Of a stretch of DNA of 14,359 nt, positions 1 through 6,413 are shown in pieces. The position numbers and the translations under genes are program-made. The stretch's first letter is position 1. Every line of letters begins with the position of its first letter. Source of the DNA: an uncultured Moraxella sp. (GTDB lineage Bacteria; Pseudomonadota; Gammaproteobacteria; Pseudomonadales; Moraxellaceae); the NCBI GenBank assembly GCA_937975585.1, contig CALJUC010000223.1, positions 1-14,359 of the forward strand, given 5' to 3'. Below the pieces are notes generated by a model that saw only the letters and a program-made list of their open reading frames with translations, searched no databases and was not told the DNA's origin.

Positions 1-426
1 CTAGATAATGATGACGGTGCGCGAACTACCCACTATGATGCGGCTGATATTATCTTAATTGGTGTATCGCGTTCAGGTAAGACGCCAACCTCACTGTATT
101 TGGCATTACAATTTGGTATTCGCGCGGCCAACTATCCATTGACTGAAGATGATTTGTTTGAAAATAGCTTACCAAAAGCCTTAAAACCGTATAAAGATAA
201 GTTGTTTGGATTGGTCATTGATACCGACCGTTTGGTCAAGATTCGTAATGAACGCCGCGCTGGTAGCCGTTACGCCAGCTATCAGCAATGTCAGCAAGAA
301 CTGCGCGCGATTCAAGGGATTTATATTTCGCAAGGTGTTCCAAATATTGACGTATCAACCATGTCAATTGAGGAAATTGCCACGCGTATTTTACAAATGA
401 CAGGTTTAAAACGCCGTATTGGTTAA
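1..426 (+). CDS. ppsR: PEP synthase regulatory protein PpsR (3' part, start outside window)
   Basis: This is the C-terminal 141 residues of a DUF299/kinase-PPPase family protein; the reading frame is open from base 1. Such proteins reversibly switch phosphoenolpyruvate synthase (pyruvate, water dikinase) off and on. They do this by ADP-dependent phosphorylation and Pi-dependent dephosphorylation of a threonine, and so set the balance between gluconeogenesis and glycolysis. The visible part has the P-loop GVSRSGKT (visible residues 21-28) followed by TPTSLYLALQFGIRAANYPL, which is the family's most conserved stretch. Full-length members are about 270-280 residues, so roughly half is missing upstream. 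A TTG at 100 is internal and not the start. ppsA, the usual partner, is not in the window. The family call is firm because the P-loop context is distinctive. Confidence 0.93.
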   Translation, partial: LDNDDGARTTHYDAADIILIGVSRSGKTPTSLYLALQFGIRAANYPLTEDDLFENSLPKALKPYKDKLFGLVIDTDRLVKIRNERRAGSRYASYQQCQQELRAIQGIYISQGVPNIDVSTMSIEEIATRILQMTGLKRRIG

Positions 427-494
427 CTAATTTGGTTAGTCATGAATGAGTTAAAAATATAGTAGGTACATTGGGTTTATTAAATAGCATAAAA

Positions 495-504
495 CGTTAT
501 AACG
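495..504. promoter_or_regulatory. 10-bp palindrome in the ppsR-sthA gap
   Basis: CGTTATAACG is a perfect palindrome lying 59 bases before the sthA start, in the 137-base gap after ppsR. It could be a small operator or part of a promoter (it contains a TATAAC -10-like hexamer), but no well-spaced -35 is visible. Palindromes of this length occur by chance, so this is only a candidate. No intrinsic terminator is visible after ppsR; the ACTAA/TTAGT pair at about 426-440 is too weak. Confidence 0.2.
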
Positions 505-563
505 ATGCCTCTCATTATCAATACTAAATCAATCATCCCTAATAAGTTTTTAATAAAGAGGTA

Positions 564-2243
564 ATGATGCCTAAAAAACCACGTATAGAAACTGATAAAA
601 ATTCCAATACTAGCACAGAGGGAACTATGCAACAAAAACCCCAAGTACCCGATAACTTACCCAAAGTAGAGAGTACGAAATCATCTAAACCAGAATTGAC
701 AGAATCGGATATCAAAGCCAATACTGTCAGTATCGGTGCGGATGATGATAAAGAAAAACACTTTGACGATGCCTCTGTGCACTTTGATGTGATTAGTCCG
801 CTTGATAATACTCGTATTAATTTAAAACGCTATAAACGCCAAGACTCAGCAGATCAGAAGTATGATTATTATGCTGTGGTTATCGGTGCAGGCCCTGCAG
901 GTGAAGCGGCAGCGATGAAAATTGCTAAATCCGGTCATCGCGTGGCAGTCATCGACGCACGTAAGCAAGTGGGTGGTAACTGTACTCACGTGGGTACTAT
1001 CCCGAGTAAGGCGCTACGCCAATCGGTGTTTAATATCATTAGTAATCGCCGTGACCCAATTTTGAACCAAGGTATTGATTATCATCAAATCCCACTTAAC
1101 AAGGTGCTAAGTAAAGCCCGTGAGGTGGTGCGCAGTCAGGTTGATACACATACCCGTTTTTATGAGCGTAACCAAGTTGACTTTATCAGTGGTTGGGCAA
1201 GTTTTAAAGACACTCACACCATTCATGTCGACATGGGTGATGGCACTGAGCAGGATATTACCTTTGAAAAAGCCATTATCACTGTGGGTAGCCGCCCATA
1301 TCGCCCAGACTTACTAGACTTTAGCCATCCACGTGTGTTTGATTCAGACAAAATCTTGCAGATGGATTATGTGGTACAACGCATTATCATCTATGGTGCG
1401 GGCGTGATTGGTTGTGAGTATGCGTCGATTTTTACCGGTCTTGGCTATAAGGTTGATTTGATTAATACCCAAGAGCAACTGTTAAGCTATCTGGATGACG
1501 AAATCTCAGACGCCTTGTCGCATGACTTTCGTCAATTTGGTGTATTAATTCGTAATAAAGAAGAAATCGAACGCCTAGAAACCTTTGATGATTACGTGAT
1601 TTTGTATCTAAAAAGCGGCAAAAAAATCAAGTCGGATGCGATTTTGTGGTCAAACGGTCGCTCAGGCAACACCGACAGCCTGAATTTGCCTGCTATCGGG
1701 CTTGAAGCTAACAGTCGCGGTCAGCTAAAAGTCAACCAAAACTACCAAACCAGCGTTGAAAATATTTATGCCGCGGGGGATGTTATCGGTTGGCCATCAT
1801 TGGCGTCAGCCGCGTATGACCAAGGTCGTGTGGCGGCCGCCTATATGGTCGGTGATGAAAATGCCAAACCCGTCCGTAGTGTACCAACCGGTATCTATAC
1901 CATTCCTGAAATCTCAAGTATCGGTAAAAATGAGCAAGAGCTGACAGCAGAAAAAGTGCCTTATGAAGTGGGTCAGGCCTTCTTTAAACACTTGGCACGT
2001 GCCCAAATTATTGGTGAGCGAAGTGGGGTATTAAAGATTTTATTCCATCGCGAAACCTTAGAGATCTTGGGTATCCACTGCTATGGCAATCATTCGTCAG
2101 AGATTATTCATATCGGTCAGGCGGTGATGGAAAGTAAAGGCAGTAATACCTTAGAATACTTTGTGAATACCACCTTTAACTACCCAACCATGGCAGAAGC
2201 CTATCGCGTTGCTGCGTTAAATGGTCTAAATCGCGTATTTTAA
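564..2243 (+). CDS. sthA: Soluble pyridine nucleotide transhydrogenase with long N-terminal extension
   Basis: Cytosolic FAD-dependent enzyme that passes hydride between NADPH and NAD+, letting the cell drain excess NADPH. Domains in order: FAD-binding Rossmann fold with GAGPAGE (108-114); the redox-site region NCTHVGTIPSK (139-149), where the second cysteine of the usual disulfide is Thr145, as is typical of this enzyme; the NAD-binding fold GAGVIGCE (278-285); the second FAD motif AAGD (403-406); and the dimerisation domain ending in the highly conserved NYPTMAEAYRVAALNGLN. The core matches E. coli SthA (466 aa) nearly end to end. This protein has 559 residues because about 95 charged, low-complexity residues precede the catalytic fold. 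AAAGAGG at 555-561 supports the 564 start, with 567 equally possible. An internal ATG at 627 with a GAGGGA-like site would shorten it by 21 residues. It sits 19 bases before rsmG. Confidence 0.95.
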   Translation: MMPKKPRIETDKNSNTSTEGTMQQKPQVPDNLPKVESTKSSKPELTESDIKANTVSIGADDDKEKHFDDASVHFDVISPLDNTRINLKRYKRQDSADQKYDYYAVVIGAGPAGEAAAMKIAKSGHRVAVIDARKQVGGNCTHVGTIPSKALRQSVFNIISNRRDPILNQGIDYHQIPLNKVLSKAREVVRSQVDTHTRFYERNQVDFISGWASFKDTHTIHVDMGDGTEQDITFEKAIITVGSRPYRPDLLDFSHPRVFDSDKILQMDYVVQRIIIYGAGVIGCEYASIFTGLGYKVDLINTQEQLLSYLDDEISDALSHDFRQFGVLIRNKEEIERLETFDDYVILYLKSGKKIKSDAILWSNGRSGNTDSLNLPAIGLEANSRGQLKVNQNYQTSVENIYAAGDVIGWPSLASAAYDQGRVAAAYMVGDENAKPVRSVPTGIYTIPEISSIGKNEQELTAEKVPYEVGQAFFKHLARAQIIGERSGVLKILFHRETLEILGIHCYGNHSSEIIHIGQAVMESKGSNTLEYFVNTTFNYPTMAEAYRVAALNGLNRVF

Positions 2244-2262
2244 TTAGGTGTAAGGAATAGTT

Positions 2263-2919
2263 ATGGTAAGTAGTTTATCGCTTGACCCAAGTTATGCTGC
2301 GCTAACACCGCGTTTGCAGCAAGCAGCGACACAACTTGGGCTTGCGTTAACCGATGACCAAATCACGCAGCTGTTGTATTATCTGCAACAGTTGCTTTTT
2401 TGGAACAAAGCGTATAATCTCACCGCGATTAAAGACCGTGAAACAGCCTTGGTCAAACATATCATTGATAGCCTAGCGATTGTGCCGCATTTACCAGCCG
2501 GTAGTTTGCTAGATATCGGTACCGGTGCCGGTTTACCTTCGGTGATTGTGGCGATTTGTCAGCCAGCGCGTTCAGTGACAGCGCTTGATAGTAACAGTAA
2601 GAAAATTCGCTTTATCAAACAAGTAATTAGCGAGTTGGGGCTAAAAAATGTTAACCCAGTTGCTAGTCGTATTGAAGAGCATGAAGGCCAGTACGATATC
2701 GTTACCTCGCGTGCGTTCGCGTCATTGGTGGATTTTGTCGAGTTAGGCACGCCAAAATTGGCGGATAATGGCGAATTTTGGGCGATGAAAGGCGTTGAAC
2801 CAACCGATGAGATGGCACAACTTAGCAGCGACTGGCAAATCAATAGTGTGCGCTTAAATGTGCCAATTCTAGCGGAAGCGCGTCATTTAATCCAATTAAC
2901 ACGCAAGTTGGTACCCTAA
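2263..2919 (+). CDS. rsmG: 16S rRNA (guanine527-N7)-methyltransferase RsmG (GidB)
   Basis: Methylates N7 of G527 in the 530 loop of 16S rRNA with S-adenosylmethionine; in many bacteria its loss gives low-level streptomycin resistance. The 218-residue protein is close to the family length (E. coli 207). Visible landmarks are NLTAI (52-56), KHIIDSL (65-71), the SAM-binding motif I DIGTGAGLP (84-92), the acidic ribose-binding region LDS (108-110), and SRAFASL (149-155). AAGGA at 2252-2256 is well spaced before the ATG. It lies 19 bases after sthA and 70 bases before parA, so it is probably cotranscribed. rsmG next to parA-parB is the common bacterial order, but the usual upstream partner mnmG (gidA) is replaced here by ppsR-sthA. 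Confidence 0.96.
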   Translation: MVSSLSLDPSYAALTPRLQQAATQLGLALTDDQITQLLYYLQQLLFWNKAYNLTAIKDRETALVKHIIDSLAIVPHLPAGSLLDIGTGAGLPSVIVAICQPARSVTALDSNSKKIRFIKQVISELGLKNVNPVASRIEEHEGQYDIVTSRAFASLVDFVELGTPKLADNGEFWAMKGVEPTDEMAQLSSDWQINSVRLNVPILAEARHLIQLTRKLVP

Positions 2920-2989
2920 TCATCAGTGACTCAGCGTTACTAACTAAGCAAAATCCTATTAATTAAATAAGTGTAATCAGAGACAGTTC

Positions 2990-3790
2990 ATGGATATTTT
3001 AGCCATTGCGAATCAAAAAGGCGGTGTCGGTAAGACGACCACAGCGGTCAATTTAGCCGCTGCGTTGGCACATCGCCGCAAAAAAGTATTGCTAATTGAT
3101 TTGGATGCACAAGGGAATGCGACAACCGCATCTGGCTTGGATAAACGTGAGTTAGACTATAGCATCGCCGATGTGTTACTCGATGAGCTGCCCATTAGCG
3201 AAGCGATTGTCAAATCAGAAGCAGGTTATGATGTTGTGGGTGCCAACAGTGAGTTATCAGGCAGTGATTTATCGTTAAGCCAAAAAGCAGAGAACTATGC
3301 GATTTTGGCGAAGGCGATGGCGTCGCTAAAAGAACTATCTAGCAAAAATGGCCGTCCGGTTAAGCCATATGACTATGTGATTATCGACTGTGCCCCAAGC
3401 TTGAGCCTTCTTACGATTAACGCCATGTGCGCGACCAAAGGCGTGATTATCCCAATGCAATGCGAATACTTTGCGTTAGAAGGTTTAGCGGATTTGTCGC
3501 AAACCATCGACCGTTTAACTGAGTTAAACCCTGACTTGCATATCCGTGGTGTGTTACGCACCATGTTTGACCCTCGCAATACCTTAGCCAATGATGTGTC
3601 ACGTGAATTGGTCGCGCATTTTGGCTCGATTTTATTTCATACCATCATCCCGCGTAATATTCGTCTTGCGGAAGCACCAGCTCATGGTATGCCTGCGCTT
3701 GACTTCGATGAGCAGTCTAAAGGGGCGCAAGCGTATTTGCGTCTTGCCAACGAAGTGATTAAACAGCAACGCCAAATTCCATTGGTCTAA
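2990..3790 (+). CDS. parA: Chromosome-partitioning ATPase ParA (Soj)
   Basis: ATP-dependent DNA-binding ATPase that moves ParB-parS complexes along the nucleoid and so segregates replication origins. The deviant Walker A box KGGVGKTT (10-17) carries the signature lysine K10 of the ParA/MinD class. The A' box LLIDLDAQGN (34-43) and Walker B IIDCAPS (131-137) follow. At 266 residues it has no N-terminal DNA-binding domain, which fits the chromosomal type rather than P1-type plasmid ParA. The ATG is conserved just before the Walker A strand (MDILAIANQKGG), so the start is secure although the ribosome site upstream (AGAGA, about 2979-2983) is weak. The partner parB follows after 186 bases. No plasmid genes are nearby, so this is the host's own segregation locus. 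Confidence 0.96.
   Translation: MDILAIANQKGGVGKTTTAVNLAAALAHRRKKVLLIDLDAQGNATTASGLDKRELDYSIADVLLDELPISEAIVKSEAGYDVVGANSELSGSDLSLSQKAENYAILAKAMASLKELSSKNGRPVKPYDYVIIDCAPSLSLLTINAMCATKGVIIPMQCEYFALEGLADLSQTIDRLTELNPDLHIRGVLRTMFDPRNTLANDVSRELVAHFGSILFHTIIPRNIRLAEAPAHGMPALDFDEQSKGAQAYLRLANEVIKQQRQIPLV
3595..3610 (+). promoter_or_regulatory. Degenerate parS-like sequence inside parA
   Basis: TGTGTCACGTGAATTG matches 12 of 16 bases of the widely conserved chromosomal parS consensus TGTTTCACGTGAAACA, with the central CACGTG intact and 4 of 5 left-flank bases correct. The right flank matches only 2 of 5. It codes for part of parA (NDVSREL), so coding constraint explains much of the match. Functional parS sites normally tolerate very few mismatches. 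It is the best match I found in the window; no canonical parS is present. Confidence 0.15.
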
Positions 3791-3814
3791 CGCACTTGGC
3801 ATGGTGGATAGGGT

Positions 3815-3857
3815 GGCTTGACGCAAGCCGATACAGGCAATAAATTTGCTTTGTATC
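3815..3857 (+). repeat. Two adjacent hairpins after parA
   Basis: Right after the parA stop there is a perfect 6-bp hairpin, GGCTTG-ACG-CAAGCC (3815-3829). An imperfect hairpin follows immediately at 3830-3857, pairing GATACA with TGTATC and GCAA with TTGC inside it. Neither is followed by a run of T, so they are not classic intrinsic terminators. They could stabilise the 3' end of the parA message, slow transcription or set the ParA:ParB ratio. The pairing is seen directly; the role is inferred. Confidence 0.4.
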
Positions 3858-3897
3858 AGTTGCCTTATCTGCTAATATAAGCACTTTTAATCTTTTC

Positions 3898-3913
3898 GCC
3901 TAAAAAGTTAGGC
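3898..3913 (+). repeat. 6-bp hairpin in the parA-parB gap
   Basis: GCCTAA-AAAG-TTAGGC is a perfect stem with a 4-base loop, 64 bases before the parB start. An interrupted T-rich tract follows, with a run of six T only from about 3933. It may be a weak terminator or attenuator between parA and parB, or a protein-binding dyad. The 186-base spacing is long for a parA-parB pair, whose genes often nearly touch, which makes the gap's structures worth recording. Confidence 0.35.
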
Positions 3914-3976
3914 AATTGTTTGTATCTTATCAGTTTTTTACTTATCGTCATCATTGTGTGATATGGGAATATTGTC

Positions 3977-5110
3977 ATGGCAAAAAAACGCGGGCTTGCC
4001 TCTAATCGTGGACTTGATGCGTTACTCGGCTCAATCAAAACAGAAAAACTGATTGCTGGAAGTCTCGCCAATACTCAAGTTAACACAGAGAGCCGCGATG
4101 ACGAGTTGGCCCAAGAAGGACAAGCCCAATCTGTAGCTGCCAACAAACCAACCAGCGCCACGAAAAAAACGCGTCCGACTGCTACAGTGCCTGAAAAACA
4201 GGCAAGCAAAACCGCTAAAAATTCGTCTAGCCAAGATAAAATTACAGCGTCGAATAATATCACCGAGTTAGATACGACAGCAGCCGTTGCTAGCGCTGAA
4301 AACCAACCGGACGCCCAATTAAATCTATTGCATATTGATGTCACTCGTCTACAACGTGGCAAGTACCAACCCCGTATCGAGCTTGGTGAAGATGCGCTAC
4401 AAGAGCTTGCAACGTCGATTAAACAGCATGGCGTGATGCAGCCGATTGTGATTCGCCCATTGGCCAAAGCTGCCAGTGATGCCAGTGTTACCCATGAGAT
4501 TATCGCGGGTGAACGTCGTTGGCGTGCTGCGCAAATTGCGGGTCTTAGCCATATTCCAGCCATTATCCGTCCAATGTCAGATGACTTGGCAATTGCATTG
4601 GCGCTCATTGAAAATATCCAACGTGAAGACTTGTCGGTGATGGAACAAGCCGTTGCGTTACAGCGTTTTCACGATGAATTTGGTATGAGTCACGCCCAAA
4701 TTGCTGATGTTGTGGGTAAAGCGCGTACCACGGTGTCTAACTTATTGCGTCTAAACCAGTTACATGATGAGGTGAAAACCGCGCTCAATGATGGACTCAT
4801 GGATATGGGTCATGCCCGCGCGCTATTATCGCTATCCGCTGCACAACAGCCTGTGATTGCTCGTAAAATTATTAATGAACAGCTGACCGTGCGTCAAACT
4901 GAGCAACTGGTTAAACAAATTTTAGACCCAAAACATGAAGCCAAGCCTAAAGAGTTGGATTATGAGCGGTTGCGCCTTAATCAACAATTATCAGAACAGC
5001 TAGGGGCTGTGGTAAAAGTTAAAGGTACATCAGGCGGTAAGGGTAGTATTGAGATATTCTTCCATAACCCAGATGAGTTACAAACCTTGCTTGAGCAATT
5101 GCAAGGTTAA
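3977..5110 (+). CDS. parB: Chromosome-partitioning protein ParB (Spo0J), CTP-dependent DNA clamp
   Basis: ParB loads at parS sites, closes into a CTP-bound clamp that slides along DNA, recruits SMC/MukB-type condensin and stimulates ParA. The N-terminus KKRGLASNRGLDALLGS (3-19) is the conserved ParA-activating segment. Residues about 20-112 are a long Ala/Thr/Lys/Gln-rich linker. The ParB/Srx CTPase domain follows, with QPRIELGEDALQELATSI (131-148), the CTP-binding GERRWRA (178-184) and ENIQREDLS (212-220). A helix-turn-helix lies at about 236-258 (MSHAQIADVVGKARTTVSNL), and a C-terminal dimerisation domain ends the protein. Total length, 377 residues, exceeds the roughly 290 of many chromosomal ParBs because of the linker. 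The start is fixed by the conserved MAKKRGL. No intact parS is present in the window. Confidence 0.95.
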   Translation: MAKKRGLASNRGLDALLGSIKTEKLIAGSLANTQVNTESRDDELAQEGQAQSVAANKPTSATKKTRPTATVPEKQASKTAKNSSSQDKITASNNITELDTTAAVASAENQPDAQLNLLHIDVTRLQRGKYQPRIELGEDALQELATSIKQHGVMQPIVIRPLAKAASDASVTHEIIAGERRWRAAQIAGLSHIPAIIRPMSDDLAIALALIENIQREDLSVMEQAVALQRFHDEFGMSHAQIADVVGKARTTVSNLLRLNQLHDEVKTALNDGLMDMGHARALLSLSAAQQPVIARKIINEQLTVRQTEQLVKQILDPKHEAKPKELDYERLRLNQQLSEQLGAVVKVKGTSGGKGSIEIFFHNPDELQTLLEQLQG

Positions 5111-5138
5111 TAGTTTAGCGTAATAAATTGATTGAATA

Positions 5139-5144
5139 TATAAT
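5139..5144 (+). promoter_or_regulatory. Possible -10 box before exbB
   Basis: A perfect TATAAT lies 24 bases upstream of the exbB ATG in the 57-base parB-exbB gap. The -35 region at the right distance (about 5115-5121) matches poorly, and there is no TG extension. It may start a transcript for the envelope genes separate from parAB, giving a leader of roughly 17 bases. The area is AT-rich, so chance is a real alternative. Confidence 0.25.
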
Positions 5145-5167
5145 AATTGGGTGGGTGAGCGTAAAGC

Positions 5168-5836
5168 ATGTGGGAATTGGTTAAAGCGGGCGGTTGGTTA
5201 ATGGCACCGATTGTGCTGTGTTCTATTTTAATGCTAGTGATTATTATGGAACGTGGGTTTAAATTACGTTTAACTCAGGTTGCACCGCCAACCTTGCGTG
5301 AACAACTATTAAACCGTCTATTAACCCAAGGTGATATTGACCGAGAAGCGTTAACGGCTGTCAAACAACACTCTCCGTTAGGTGATATCTTGGCCACAGG
5401 CATGATGTACCGCCAATATGGTCTTGCCTCGATGACCATGCACATGGAAAACCGCGCCAGTGTCCAAGTGCATGCGTTAGAAAAACATATTAATATGCTC
5501 GGTACAATCGGCGCAATTGCACCGCTATTGGGGTTATTGGGTACTGTACTCGGGATTATCACTTCGTTTTTGGCCGTGACGGATGGTTCGATGCAAGACC
5601 CGGCAATGCTTGCGGCGGGCGTGTCACAAGCCTTGATTACCACAGCAGGTGGTATGGTGGTAGCGATTCCAGCGGTCATGGCGTATCGTTACTTTCAGCG
5701 CCGTATTGTGGACATCAATGCGCAGTTTGAGCAAGAAGCCGGGTTGTTGGTACAAGAGTTGCTTGACCATCAACAGGTCAGCGTGACCACGCCAACCAAT
5801 CTGCCATCTACTCAAACGCTACCGCGTTCAGCCTAA
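5168..5836 (+). CDS. exbB: ExbB/TolQ-family proton channel protein
   Basis: Inner-membrane subunit of a MotA/TolQ/ExbB motor that uses the proton gradient, with ExbD, to energise envelope processes. The 222 residues show the family layout: a first membrane segment near the N-terminus (about 10-28), a large cytoplasmic loop (about 30-110) with LGDILATGM, and two further membrane segments. Segment two (about 112-136) contains GTIGAIAPLLGLLGTVLGII, and segment three (about 147-175) contains QALITTAGGMVVAIPAVMAY. exbD follows after 14 bases. Placement directly upstream of msbA-lpxK-kdsB, without tonB, is a recurring gammaproteobacterial arrangement. The pair may therefore serve envelope maintenance rather than a dedicated siderophore system; that is inference. 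TolQ is less likely because no tolR-tolA-tolB genes follow. Confidence 0.92.
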   Translation: MWELVKAGGWLMAPIVLCSILMLVIIMERGFKLRLTQVAPPTLREQLLNRLLTQGDIDREALTAVKQHSPLGDILATGMMYRQYGLASMTMHMENRASVQVHALEKHINMLGTIGAIAPLLGLLGTVLGIITSFLAVTDGSMQDPAMLAAGVSQALITTAGGMVVAIPAVMAYRYFQRRIVDINAQFEQEAGLLVQELLDHQQVSVTTPTNLPSTQTLPRSA

Positions 5837-5850
5837 CGAGTAAGATAAGT

Positions 5851-6297
5851 ATGCGCTTTCGTAAACCCACTATCGAACCTGTGGAAATCAATCTAACGCC
5901 AATGATTGATTGCCTGTTGTTTTTAATCGTATTTTTATTATTATCGACCACCTTTAATCATTTTAGTAAGCTTAATATCCTCTTGCCGCAAGCTGAGGGT
6001 GTCACCATCAATGAAAAAGACCAACGTATTGAAGTGGCCGTGCAAAAAGATGGTAGCTATTTGGTAAATGGCATCGCGTTAGCCGGTAATGGGACGCCTG
6101 AGCTTACCTCCATGATTCGTCAAGAGGCCGGTGAGAATCGTAAATTGCTGTTTGTCATCTCTGCGGATGCCGAAGCCTCACACCAGTCTGTAGTACGTGT
6201 CATGGATATCGCGGGTAAGCTTGGGTTTATGAACCTCAATATCAGCACCGTGGTACCACCGGGTAGCGAAGCCGCACAGACACTACCGAAACAGTAG
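5851..6297 (+). CDS. exbD: ExbD/TolR-family proton channel protein
   Basis: Partner of ExbB: one membrane helix carrying the proton-translocating aspartate and a periplasmic domain. The 148 residues begin with basic RFRKP, then the signature INLTPMID (13-20), in which Asp20 corresponds to the essential membrane aspartate (Asp25 in E. coli ExbD). A membrane segment runs to about residue 36, followed by a soluble periplasmic domain with the family's beta-rich pattern (IEVAVQKDGSYLVNG) and the conserved ISADAEASHQSVVRVMDIAGKLG. The cysteine right after the catalytic Asp is less usual, where hydrophobic residues are common. The start is set by the position of the MRFRK head; the ribosome site is weak (AAGATAAG), suggesting translational coupling to exbB 14 bases upstream. 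Confidence 0.93.
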   Translation: MRFRKPTIEPVEINLTPMIDCLLFLIVFLLLSTTFNHFSKLNILLPQAEGVTINEKDQRIEVAVQKDGSYLVNGIALAGNGTPELTSMIRQEAGENRKLLFVISADAEASHQSVVRVMDIAGKLGFMNLNISTVVPPGSEAAQTLPKQ

Positions 6298-6413
6298 GCA
6301 TCAACAATCCTAAATAATTGCATTATCCTTTTCACAATATTTATACCTCAAGCGCTTTAACGATTTGCCGTTTCAATCTCTATCAGACCTCAGTGTTTAG
6401 TAAGGTAAAGCCC

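Noticed and set aside
982..997. Near-palindrome around CACGTG in sthA as a parS site
   Set aside because: The flanks (GTACT/GGTAC) do not match parS, and it encodes the conserved redox-site region.
1993..2008. Second CACGTG palindrome in sthA as a parS site
   Set aside because: The flanking bases do not fit the parS consensus. The sequence encodes the conserved HLARAQ segment, so coding constraint explains it.
4075..4608. 177-codon reading frame on the minus strand opposite parB
   Set aside because: It lies entirely within parB, is composed of antisense-type residues with many Ser/Cys/Arg and no domain, and has no ribosome site of note.
5275..5679. 134-codon minus-strand frame opposite exbB
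   Set aside because: It is a shadow of a strongly supported membrane protein gene, and the protein has no recognisable features.
6318..6413. TTG-initiated 32-residue extension of msbA
   Set aside because: It has no ribosome site and no resemblance to MsbA. The ATG at 6414 has a good site and gives the family length.
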